Assembly (NCBI GenBank): GCA_937927455.1
Contig: CALBEG010000069.1
Coordinates: 1 to 32,392 of the forward strand
Direction of reading: 5' to 3'
Source: an uncultured Elioraea sp.
GTDB taxonomy: Bacteria > Pseudomonadota > Alphaproteobacteria > Acetobacterales > Acetobacteraceae
Length of the DNA: 32,392 nucleotides
The notes below the pieces were generated by a model, which saw only the letters and a program-made list of their open reading frames with translations, was not told where the DNA came from and ran no database searches. Shown one piece after another: positions 18,511-27,257 of this stretch; position 1 is the first letter of the stretch; every line of letters starts with the position of its first letter. The position numbers and the translations under genes were made by a program.

Positions 18511-19866
18511 TCAGACCGCGCGCGCGTGCCGCTGAGCCGTTGGGTCGAGATGGCGGTCGAACAGGGCAGCGACCGCGCGTAAGAAAGGGCGGCCGCGCGA
18601 GGTGACAGCGATGCGCCAGCCCTCGCGCTCGATCAGCCCGTCCGCCGCCATCGCATCAAGCCGCGGCAGCACGTCGGCGAACCGACGCGGATCGACCCCA
18701 TGCTCGCGACAGGTAGCGCCGATGTCGAGGGCAAGAGTGCACATCAGGCGCTCGATCAGCAAAGCGCGCAGGCGGTCGTCTGCGTCGGGCTCGATGCCGC
18801 GCACGATGGCGAGCCGCCCGGACCGGATTGCCTCGCGCCACGGCGGCACGCTGGCCGCGTTTTGCGCATAGCCCTGAACGAAGGAGGAGATCGCAGACGC
18901 GCCGATGCCAATCAACGTGGGGGCGGTGTCGTCTGTATAGCCCTGAAAGTTGCGCCTGAGGCGGCGATCGGCCAGGGCGAGGGCGAGCGGGTCATCGGCA
19001 CGCGCGGCATGATCAAGCCCGATCGCGACATAGCCGGCGGCGGTGAAGATGGCGAGCGCGGCGCGGAATTGGGCAAGACGCCCGGCAGCGTCGGGAAGAT
19101 CCTGCTCGCGGATGAGGCGCTGATGGCGTCGCATCCACGGCACGTGCGCGTAGCCGAAGATGGCCACCCGGTCAGGGTTCAGCGTCAGGGCCTGGCGGGC
19201 CGTGCGCGCAACCGAGAACTCGGTCTGGTGCGGCAGGCCATACATGAGGTCGAAATTGATCCGCGAGATGCGCGCTCCGCGCAGCCGCGCCACGCAGTCG
19301 GCGACGAGATCGAACGGCTGCACCCGGTTCACCGCCTTCTGCACCACGGGGTCGAAGTCCTGTACGCCAAGCGAGGCGCGCGTGACGCCAGTTTCGGCAA
19401 GCGCGCGGATCATGGCGTTCGAGACTGTGCGCGGGTCGAGTTCGACCGCGATTTCGGCCTCTGCATCGATGGCGAAGGCGGAGCGGAGGGCGGAGTCGAC
19501 CTTGCGCCACTCCGCAGGGCCGATGATGGAAGGCGTGCCCCCGCCCCAGTGAATGCGCGTCACAGGCTGCATCCGTCCGATCGCCTGGCGCCAGAGGGCG
19601 ATTTCGGCGATCAGGTCCTCGACATAGGCCGACACCGGGGCAGCGCGGTTGGCCACGACCGTGCTGCAGCCGCAGTACCAGCACATGCGGCGGCAGAACG
19701 GAACGTGCAGGTAGAGGGAGAGTGGCTCTTCGGGTGCGAGGGCAGCCAGCCAGCCGCGCACGGTCGCCTCGGTGACGCCGGCATGAAACTGCACCGCCGT
19801 CGGGTACGACGTGTAGCGCGGCAGCCTACCGTCCCAGCGGGCGATCAAGGTGGCGTCGTCGACCAT
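18511..19866 (-). CDS. hemN: Oxygen-independent coproporphyrinogen III oxidase
   Basis: RYTSYPTAVQFHAGV, LHVPFCRRMCWYCGCSTV (CxxxCxxCxC radical SAM), IHWGGGTPS, SLGVQDFDPVVQKAVNRVQP, FDLMYGLPHQT. Confidence 0.96.
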   Translation of the reverse strand: MVDDATLIARWDGRLPRYTSYPTAVQFHAGVTEATVRGWLAALAPEEPLSLYLHVPFCRRMCWYCGCSTVVANRAAPVSAYVEDLIAEIALWRQAIGRMQPVTRIHWGGGTPSIIGPAEWRKVDSALRSAFAIDAEAEIAVELDPRTVSNAMIRALAETGVTRASLGVQDFDPVVQKAVNRVQPFDLVADCVARLRGARISRINFDLMYGLPHQTEFSVARTARQALTLNPDRVAIFGYAHVPWMRRHQRLIREQDLPDAAGRLAQFRAALAIFTAAGYVAIGLDHAARADDPLALALADRRLRRNFQGYTDDTAPTLIGIGASAISSFVQGYAQNAASVPPWREAIRSGRLAIVRGIEPDADDRLRALLIERLMCTLALDIGATCREHGVDPRRFADVLPRLDAMAADGLIEREGWRIAVTSRGRPFLRAVAALFDRHLDPTAQRHARAV

Positions 19867-19903
19867 GGCCGGATGAGTGTCCGTCCGCGCGACGATGCCC
19901 GCA

Positions 19904-19917
19904 TTGAGGGAAGTCAA
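19904..19917. promoter_or_regulatory. FNR/Anr/FixK-type palindrome upstream of hemN
   Basis: TTGAGGGAAGTCAA: both TTGA and TCAA half-sites intact with N6 spacing, centred about 44 bp upstream of the hemN start. Confidence 0.6.
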
Positions 19918-19945
19918 GCAAGGCCCATGCGCCAAAACCCTCGGC

Positions 19946-22900
19946 TCACACGGCCGCCGCGCGGGCCTCGGCGAGCAGGCGCCCCAGCATTTCGAGCAAA
20001 TCCTCGCGCGAGAACGGCTTGCGCACGATGGGTAGCTCGGTGTCGGTCAACCCGGTGTCGTCGTAGCCGGTCATCAGCACCACCGGAAGGTTCGGGCGCA
20101 GGGTGCGGATTTCGGCGGCGAGCGCACGGCCATCGAGGCGGCCCGGCATTCGCACATCTGACAGGACCAGATCGACGGCAACTCCGTAGCGGAGCAGGGC
20201 AAGCGCGGCGTCGCCCTCAGCCACGGCGTGGGTCCGCAGCCCGGCCTCGGCGCAGACGCGTTCGATCAACGCGCGCAGCGGCGGCTCGTCCTCGACGATC
20301 AGCACGGTCGCTCCGGCGAGGATCTCGCTTTCGGCGCCGTCCCGTTTCGCTGCTTCCGCCGGCGCGGCGGCCGCCGGCAGCCAGAGCGTCACGGTGGTTC
20401 CCTGGCCGGGCGCGCTGTCTATGCGGACTTCGCCGCCCGACTGGCGCGCGAAGCCGTACACCATGGCAAGCCCAAGCCCCGTGCCCTTGCCCGCCCCCTT
20501 GGTGGTGAAGAAGGGCTCGAAAGCGCGGGCCAGCACCTCGGCTGTCATGCCGACACCCTGGTCGGCCACCGTGATCTTCACAGCTGGGCCGGCGAGGTTG
20601 AGCGAAGCGAGCTCCCGCTCGGGGGCGAGAGTGGCGGAGAGGGTGACAGTGCCGCCGTCGGGCATGGCGTCGCGCGCATTCAGCACCAAGTTCACCAGCG
20701 CGCTTTCGAGCTGGGCGGCGTCCGCGAGAGCGAGCGGAGTGGCGGGATCAAGCGCGACCTTGAGTTCGATCCGCCCGCCGAGGGCACGTCGCAGCAGCGT
20801 TTCCAACCCGCCGAACAGGGGCCCCAGCGCCACGGCGGCGGGACGAAGCGGCTGGCGCTGGGCGAAGGCGAGCAGGCCGCGGGTAAGCTTGGCGCCCTTG
20901 TCGACCGCGGCCAGGGCCGCGCTGGCCAGCTCCTGGCCGTCCCCTTCGCCCAGCTGTTCGCGAATGAGCTCGAGATTGAGCCCGATTACGGACAGGAGAT
21001 TGTTGACATCGTGCGCGATGCCGCCGGTCAGTTCGCCGAGAGCGGACAGGCGTTGCGACCGTTCGAGCCGCTGCTGCTGTTCGATCCGCTCCGTCACGTC
21101 CTGGCTGACGCCGACCAGCGCGAGCGGCGTGCCGTCCGCTGCACGCTCCAGCGCGATGGTCGAGCTGCGCGTGCGGATCGTGCCGTCCGTGTGGCGGACG
21201 CGATAGGTGACGAAGGCCGGCTCGCCCGACTGTCGCACCTTCTCGAGCGCGGCAAGCAGAACCTCTGCATCCTCTTCAAGCCAGATGTCGCGCCTGTAGG
21301 TCTCGATCGATCCGGTAAAAGTGGCTGGATCGCGCCCGAGCTGTTCCGGAATGATGTCGGTCAACTCAAATCGGTTTGACCCGATCGGCAGACGCCAGAA
21401 GCCGAGCCCCGCGAGCCGTGCGGCCTCGGCGAGTTGCAGCTTGGCGCGCGCGATCCGTTCGCTTGCCGTCACCGCGTCGGTCACATCCTGGGTGATGCCG
21501 TAGACGGTTGGCCGTCCGTCGCGGTCGCGTTCGAGCCCGGCCGTGATACGCAGCCAGCGCACGGCACCGTCGTCATGGCGCACCCGACACTCCACCGTCT
21601 GCGTCTCGTCAGAGGAGAAGAGTCTCTCCCGCATGTCTTCCCAGCGACGCAGGTCGGGCGCGAGGAGGCGCGATCGCACCAGGTCCAAGGTCGGTGTAAC
21701 GCTGCCGGGTGCTACCCCCCAGTGCCTGAACATTTCGTCCGACCACTCCATCACTTCCTCGTCGAGGCGGCGGCGCCAGAAGCCGAGGCGCGCCACCCGG
21801 CCGACATCGGCGAGCAGCCGTTCCTGGCGGCGCAGGCGCAGAGTGGCCTCCACCTCCTCGGTCACGTCCTGCGAAAGGCCGGTGACGGCGAGAGCCCGTC
21901 CCTCAGCGTCGCGTTCGAGACCGGCGACGATGCGGATCCAGCGCGTGGTGCCGTCTGGGTGCACGACGCGCACCGTTGCGGTTTCGGTCGAACCCTCGGC
22001 GACGATTCTCCGCCCCGACTCCTCCATCACCGCTCGGTCGTCGGGATGGAAGCGGGCACGGAACGCTTCGATGTCAAGCGGCCCAGAGTCGGGCGGGAAG
22101 CCGAACTGGCGAAGCTTCTCTTCGGAGGCGACCATCAGCGACCCATCAAGGGCGCGGCGATAGAAGCCGACCTTGGCCACGCGCTCGACCTGGCGAAGCC
22201 GTTCTGCTTGCTCAATCATCTGCGCCCGCGCGTGCACCTCCTCCGTGATGTCGCGGGTAACGCCCACCACCGCGATCGGCCGGCCAGTGTCGTCGTATTG
22301 AAGCTTGCCGACCGCCTCACGCCAGCGAATCTGCCCGTCGGGGCGAACGATACGAAACTGCATCGTGCCGGTTTCGCCGGTTTCCAGCACGCGGCGTCGT
22401 GCCCCCTGAACCGCCTCTCGATCCTCAGGGTGGATCATCGCGGTCACCGCCGCGCGCGTCGGCACGAACGTTGCAGGGTCAACGCCGTAATCTTCGTAGA
22501 TGTCGGGCGTCCACTCGTAGAGATCTCTGTCGAGATCGCGCCGATAGAAACCGATTCGGCCGGCTTGGCGAGCCGTCTCCAAAAAGGTCTTCTGCCGCTC
22601 CAGCCGCTCGCGCGCCTCAACCTCCTCCGTGACGTCTTGTGTCAGACCGTTGATCGCAACAGGCGTGCCCGTCTCGTCGCGCTCGAGGCTCGCGTGCAGA
22701 CGAAGGCGGCGAACCCGACCGTCGGGCAGAACGACGCGGAACAGGGTGCTTGCTGTCTCCGCGCCCGCTTCAAGCTGGGCTGTGACCGCGTTGAGGAGCG
22801 GCAGGTCGTCCGGATGCACGCGGCTGCGGGCCTCGGCGAAGGTCGGCGCCTCATCTTCCGCAAACCCGTGCTGGCGGCGAAAGACGGCTGTGGTTTCGAA

Positions 22901-25063
22901 GCGGGAGCCGTCGAGGGCGCGGGAGTAAAAACCAATGCTCGCCACCCGGCCGACCGCGGCGATTTGCTTCTCCTGCCGGGCGAGGCGCTGTTCCGCCGCG
23001 ATGTCCTCCGAAATGTCGAGCGCAACCCCATAGAGCGCCGCCGGACGTCCTTCGCCGTCGCGCTCGAGCGCCATCGACACCCAGAGGTGGCGCACCCGGC
23101 CGTCCCCGCCGCGGATCCGGTAGGTGATCTGAGCCGGCTGTCCGCTGTCGATGACGCGCTCGGGCAGACGCTTCAACAGTTCGCGGTCAGGGGCCAAAAC
23201 GCGTTCGTACAGCGCTTCAATGGTCGGGGTGAATGTATCGGGTGTTTCGCCGAAGTGGCGGAACATCTCTGGCGACCATTCGAGGCGGCCGGAGCCGTCG
23301 AGCGGGCGCCGCCAGAAGCCCAAGCCCGCAAGCCGTCCAGCTTCGGCCATTTGCAGATCGCGCCGGATCAGCGCCTCGTGCAGGGCTTCGCGTTCGGTGA
23401 TGTCCTGGCTGACCCCGTTGAGGCAGACGATGCGGCCCGTCTCGTCACGCTCTGCCGAGATCAGCGACCAGCGCACACGCAGCGCGCCGTCTGAGGGTCG
23501 GCGAAAGCGGAACACCACGCTTTCCGTCTCGCCGGTCTCCGCCACGCGCGCGAGGGCGGCGAGAAGGCGCGGCCGGTCCGCCTCCTCGACCAAAGACCAG
23601 GTCGCCGCTGTGGTGGGGACAAAGCTCGCTGGATCCACGCCGAACTGGCGGTAGGACTGTTCGTCCCACTCGTAGCGATCTCCGCCTGGTTTCAGCCGCC
23701 AAAAGCAGAGCCCGGCGAGCCGCTTCGCGTCTTCCAGCTGCTTCGTCTGCCGGGCAATTGTTTCGCGCGCTTCGCGCACCTCGGTGACGTCCGTCACAGC
23801 GCCGTAGACTGGTCCTGGCGACCCGTCCGGGCCGAGGAGTTGGATCGCCTTGTCCTCGATCCAGCGCACCTGCCCGGTGGCGTCGACGATTCGATAGGTG
23901 AACCGCCAGCCCTTGGTGAGGTCGGCAGAGCGGTAAGAGCGTTTGAGGCCCTCGCGGTCCTCCGGGACGACCACCTCCTCGCGCCAAATGTTCGGGCGTG
24001 ACTCCAGCACCTGCAGTGGCTTGCCCGTCAGCTGTTCGACAAACTCGGCGAAATATTCCGTCCGCGCCTGCGGGCTTCGCCTAACCCAGAGGCCGATGCC
24101 GAGACTGTCCGCCACCCGACGCAGCTCGCCCTCGCGAGTGGCGAGTTCGGCCAGCGCCCGATCCAGCCGGCCGAGGCTGCGGGCCAAACGCTGGGCGAGA
24201 ACGGCCAGTGCGGCGGCGAAAACGAGAGCGGCGACCGCGACCGGCAGGGCAAAGCTGAGCCATTCCTGCAGCACAGCGCGTCGCGAGTGGGTCACGATCA
24301 CCGCAGTTGTTCCGCCTCTGACCGCACGCGCGGCGATCAGCGCGCCGGGCTCCGCCGCCACAGCGTCGGCCTTGGGCTGCCAAGGGATCCACTCTGGCAG
24401 GCGACCGATCGGCGTACCGTCCGTCCGCACCAGCAAGACCGAGACATCGTCGGGAACGGTGAACTCCGGCAGGAGAGAACCAGGCCCCTCGGCCGGCAGG
24501 ATGGCAGAGACAACCGCGCTGATGCTGCCATCGCGGTCGAACACGGGAAGCCCGACCGCGACCACGGGGCGCCCAGCGGCGTGGCCGAGCCGTCCGACAT
24601 AGCGTTCGCTGACGCTGAGCGAGGGGCGCCAGTCGCGCGCGACCGTCAGGAAGGCAGGGCTGTCGGCGAGTGAGACCCTCTCCATCCGCTCCGGCGGCAC
24701 GCGCGAGGTGGCAACCAAGCTGCCGCTGCCATCGAACACCGTGAAGACGAGGACGCCGTCGCTGACTGCCAAAGTCCGCCGGGCGAGGCGGTGAAGCTCG
24801 TCGCGATGTGCCGCATCGTCCAGCCGGTCGGGCCGCACCGCTGTGGCGATTGCGGAGAGCCCATACTCCAGCGCCTCGAGCCGGCGCGACACGGCTTCCG
24901 CCGCGCTCTCCGCCAGCGCAGACGAAGCGGCTTCGGCCCTGCGCAGTGAGGCCCGCAGCTCGAACTGCAGAGCGAGCGCAACTGTGGCGACGACGAGGAG
25001 CCCAAGCGCGACAGCCGCCCACGGCAAAAGGCCAGCGAGGCGTCGCGCCGGGCGGGGCGTCAT
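19946..25063 (-). CDS. Hybrid sensor histidine kinase: TM - periplasmic Cache/PDC-like sensor - TM - eight tandem PAS/PAC modules - HisKA - HATPase_c - REC
   Basis: Two hydrophobic helices flank a ~200-aa sensor; repeated G[FL][WY]-x-R ... DVTE blocks; H-box ALGELTGGIAHDVNNLLSVIGLNLELI; N/G boxes LVNLVLNARDAMPDGG, DQGVGMTAEVLARAFEPFFTTKGAGKGTGLGLAMVYG; REC TVLIVEDEPPLR...DLVLSDVRMPG...RKPFS; start MTPRPARR at 25063. Confidence 0.93.
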   Translation of the reverse strand: MTPRPARRLAGLLPWAAVALGLLVVATVALALQFELRASLRRAEAASSALAESAAEAVSRRLEALEYGLSAIATAVRPDRLDDAAHRDELHRLARRTLAVSDGVLVFTVFDGSGSLVATSRVPPERMERVSLADSPAFLTVARDWRPSLSVSERYVGRLGHAAGRPVVAVGLPVFDRDGSISAVVSAILPAEGPGSLLPEFTVPDDVSVLLVRTDGTPIGRLPEWIPWQPKADAVAAEPGALIAARAVRGGTTAVIVTHSRRAVLQEWLSFALPVAVAALVFAAALAVLAQRLARSLGRLDRALAELATREGELRRVADSLGIGLWVRRSPQARTEYFAEFVEQLTGKPLQVLESRPNIWREEVVVPEDREGLKRSYRSADLTKGWRFTYRIVDATGQVRWIEDKAIQLLGPDGSPGPVYGAVTDVTEVREARETIARQTKQLEDAKRLAGLCFWRLKPGGDRYEWDEQSYRQFGVDPASFVPTTAATWSLVEEADRPRLLAALARVAETGETESVVFRFRRPSDGALRVRWSLISAERDETGRIVCLNGVSQDITEREALHEALIRRDLQMAEAGRLAGLGFWRRPLDGSGRLEWSPEMFRHFGETPDTFTPTIEALYERVLAPDRELLKRLPERVIDSGQPAQITYRIRGGDGRVRHLWVSMALERDGEGRPAALYGVALDISEDIAAEQRLARQEKQIAAVGRVASIGFYSRALDGSRFETTAVFRRQHGFAEDEAPTFAEARSRVHPDDLPLLNAVTAQLEAGAETASTLFRVVLPDGRVRRLRLHASLERDETGTPVAINGLTQDVTEEVEARERLERQKTFLETARQAGRIGFYRRDLDRDLYEWTPDIYEDYGVDPATFVPTRAAVTAMIHPEDREAVQGARRRVLETGETGTMQFRIVRPDGQIRWREAVGKLQYDDTGRPIAVVGVTRDITEEVHARAQMIEQAERLRQVERVAKVGFYRRALDGSLMVASEEKLRQFGFPPDSGPLDIEAFRARFHPDDRAVMEESGRRIVAEGSTETATVRVVHPDGTTRWIRIVAGLERDAEGRALAVTGLSQDVTEEVEATLRLRRQERLLADVGRVARLGFWRRRLDEEVMEWSDEMFRHWGVAPGSVTPTLDLVRSRLLAPDLRRWEDMRERLFSSDETQTVECRVRHDDGAVRWLRITAGLERDRDGRPTVYGITQDVTDAVTASERIARAKLQLAEAARLAGLGFWRLPIGSNRFELTDIIPEQLGRDPATFTGSIETYRRDIWLEEDAEVLLAALEKVRQSGEPAFVTYRVRHTDGTIRTRSSTIALERAADGTPLALVGVSQDVTERIEQQQRLERSQRLSALGELTGGIAHDVNNLLSVIGLNLELIREQLGEGDGQELASAALAAVDKGAKLTRGLLAFAQRQPLRPAAVALGPLFGGLETLLRRALGGRIELKVALDPATPLALADAAQLESALVNLVLNARDAMPDGGTVTLSATLAPERELASLNLAGPAVKITVADQGVGMTAEVLARAFEPFFTTKGAGKGTGLGLAMVYGFARQSGGEVRIDSAPGQGTTVTLWLPAAAAPAEAAKRDGAESEILAGATVLIVEDEPPLRALIERVCAEAGLRTHAVAEGDAALALLRYGVAVDLVLSDVRMPGRLDGRALAAEIRTLRPNLPVVLMTGYDDTGLTDTELPIVRKPFSREDLLEMLGRLLAEARAAAV

Positions 25064-25067
25064 CCGG

Positions 25068-25502
25068 TCAAGACCCGTCTGCCCCGGCAGCGGCCTCGTG
25101 CAGGAAGGTACGCAGTGCGGTGGCCGAGAAGGGCTTGGGGCGGACCGACACGCGGGTGAGGCCGCAACGCTCCGCCGTCTGTTCCGCCACTCGAAGCAAA
25201 GAATCGCCGTAGCCAGAGACAATCATCAGAGGAATGTCCCGGCCCGTCGCAGCGAGCCGCCCTAGAACGTCCAGCCCGGACCCCTCCGCCAACATGCAGT
25301 CGACAATCGCGGCTGTTGGGCGCAGCCGGCTCAGCGCCTCAACGGCCTGCTCGGCGTCGACGCAATCATGCACCTGCCAGCCTTCGGCCTGGGCGACGCT
25401 GGCCACAACCCGGGCCAAGGCCGGATTGTCCTCGAGCAGGAGGAGGTCACGGGCGGAACCGCTTCCTTGGGGTGTGGCGATGCGGGAGGTTTCGTCGCTC
25501 AT
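25068..25502 (-). CDS. Single-domain response regulator (REC only)
   Basis: LLLLEDNPALARVVASVAQAEGWQVHDC...AAIVDCMLAEGSGLDVL...IPLMIVSGYGDS...VSVRPKPFSATAL; MSDE start; 4 bp from the kinase start. Confidence 0.88.
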   Translation of the reverse strand: MSDETSRIATPQGSGSARDLLLLEDNPALARVVASVAQAEGWQVHDCVDAEQAVEALSRLRPTAAIVDCMLAEGSGLDVLGRLAATGRDIPLMIVSGYGDSLLRVAEQTAERCGLTRVSVRPKPFSATALRTFLHEAAAGADGS

Positions 25503-25612
25503 GCCAGGCAGCATCTACCGACCATCTCTAAACATTTCCACATTCCCGCGTCCTGACCAAGGATTTCCCCGTCGCGCGCACGGACGTGACGAGCCGCCGG
25601 CGCGCGCCCCGC

Positions 25613-27181
25613 TCAGGGCACAGCGAGCTCGATCAGGAACGGACCGCGCCGGCTGAACGAGGCGCGCAACAGGTCGGCGAGCGTGCCAAGGTCGGCCGCC
25701 GCCGCCGCCTCGACGCCGAAGCCCTGCGCGATCCGCACCCAATCGAGGTCAGGGTCGCCGAGATCGAGCAGGTCAAGCGCCGTTCGCCCGGGGTTCGCGC
25801 CCACATTGGCCAGCTCATGACGCAGAATGGCATAGCGGCGGTTGGCGAAGATGATGATGGTGGCATCGGCCCGTTCGCGGGCGAGGCTCCACAGCCCCTG
25901 CACGGTGTAGAGGGCAGACCCGTCGGCCTGCAGACCGATCACGCGCCGCCCTGGCGCGGCGACGGCGGCGCCGAGCGCGAGCGGGATCCCCTCGCCGATC
26001 GACCCTCCGGTCAGCTGAAGCCAATCGTGCGGGGCAGCGGCGTGGGTGGCCGGGAAGAAGCCCCGCCCTGTCGTCACCCCCTCGTCGACCACGATGGCGC
26101 CTTCTGGCAGGAGGGCGGCCAGCACCGCCGCGATGCCCTCTGAGGTGACGGCGCCGCGCGGCGGGTCGGCCGGTCTGCCGTCATTGCCCGGCGGGGGGCT
26201 CACGCCCGACGCCACCGCCTCGGCCAGAGCCTCGAGGGCTTCGACCGCATCCTGCTCCGGCCTCGCAAGCACGTGCACGGCGCAGCCCTGCGGCAGGAGC
26301 GAGGAGGGTTTTCCGGGATAGGCGAAGAACGCCACCGGATGCTTGGCCCCAACGAGGATGCAGGCACGACAGCGGGAAAGCCGCTCAAGCGCGAGATCGA
26401 CCGGGTAGGGCACGTGCTCGATCGGGAAGCGCCCGCGCCCGCGCGGGATGCGCGCGTTCGACATCTGGGCAAGCACGTCCGCCCCCGTCGCGGCAGCGAT
26501 CCGGAACGCTGCGCTCTGCCCGGCTTCCGACAGCGCTGCCCCGCCGAGCAGGAGCAGCACCTCGACCCCGCCCCGACGCAGAATCCGCGCGGCGGTGTCG
26601 ACCTGTGCGGGCGCGGGCGGCAAGGCGGAAGGGATGGGCAGCGGCTCGGCAGGGGCGCCTGCCTCGGTCCATGCCGTATCGGCGGGCAGGATCAGGGTCG
26701 CGATTTGCCCGGGTGGGGTGCGCGCCGCCTGCACCGCCGCTGCCCCGTCCGCCGCCACCGTGGCCGCCGACTGTGCCGTGCGCACCCAGTCGGAATAGGG
26801 CCGCGCCGTGCCCTCCACGTCTGCCGTCAGCGGCGCATCCCAAGCCCGGTGGTGGGTCGCGTGGTCACCGACGATGGCGACGACGGGCGAGCGCGCGCGA
26901 CGTGCGTTGTGCAGGTTGGACAGCGCGTTGGCGAGCCCGGGGCCGCAGTGCAGCAGGATGGCTGCCGGCTTGCCGGCCAGACGCGCGTAGCCGTCCGCCG
27001 CCCCGCTGACCACACCCTCGGCAAGCCCGAGCACGCAGCGCAGACCGCCCACCCGATCAAGGGCGGAGACGAAGTGCATCTCCGAGGTGCCCGGGTTGGC
27101 AAAGCACGCCTCGATCCCGCACCCGACCAGCGTGCGCACCAGCGCCTCGGCGCCGGTCATGGTGGTGAGTGCAGCATCCAT
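25613..27181 (-). CDS. Thiamine diphosphate-dependent enzyme of the acetolactate synthase / benzoylformate decarboxylase family
   Basis: TGAEALVRTLVGCGIEACFANPGTSEMHFVSAL...LAEGVVSGAADGYARLAGKPAAILLHCGPGLANALSNLHNARRARSPVVAIVGDHATHH...LTGGSIGEGIPLALGAAVAAPGRRVIGLQADGSALYTVQGLWSLARE (GDG-like ThDP motif). Confidence 0.9.
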   Translation of the reverse strand: MDAALTTMTGAEALVRTLVGCGIEACFANPGTSEMHFVSALDRVGGLRCVLGLAEGVVSGAADGYARLAGKPAAILLHCGPGLANALSNLHNARRARSPVVAIVGDHATHHRAWDAPLTADVEGTARPYSDWVRTAQSAATVAADGAAAVQAARTPPGQIATLILPADTAWTEAGAPAEPLPIPSALPPAPAQVDTAARILRRGGVEVLLLLGGAALSEAGQSAAFRIAAATGADVLAQMSNARIPRGRGRFPIEHVPYPVDLALERLSRCRACILVGAKHPVAFFAYPGKPSSLLPQGCAVHVLARPEQDAVEALEALAEAVASGVSPPPGNDGRPADPPRGAVTSEGIAAVLAALLPEGAIVVDEGVTTGRGFFPATHAAAPHDWLQLTGGSIGEGIPLALGAAVAAPGRRVIGLQADGSALYTVQGLWSLARERADATIIIFANRRYAILRHELANVGANPGRTALDLLDLGDPDLDWVRIAQGFGVEAAAAADLGTLADLLRASFSRRGPFLIELAVP

Positions 27182-27257
27182 CGCGTTCTCCCCGCTCGCC
27201 ACCGCAGGCGGCCACAGCGGTTGCGCGGGGTCAAGGCGAGCCGGGGGGCGGGCAGGC

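Noticed and set aside
21434-23494. 686-aa plus-strand ORF antisense to the PAS kinase
   Set aside because: Low-complexity, composition-driven translation with no recognisable motifs; shadow ORF of high-GC codon bias.
27190-27230. CCCCGC/GCGGGG dyad in the divergent ThDP/ATPase intergenic region
   Set aside because: Six GC pairs with a 29-nt loop; expected by chance at this GC content.
27087-27257. Upstream extension of the P-type ATPase ORF (MPGLAKHASIPH...)
   Set aside because: Overlaps the divergent ThDP gene start and has no TM/HMA features; a later start near 27258 is more likely.
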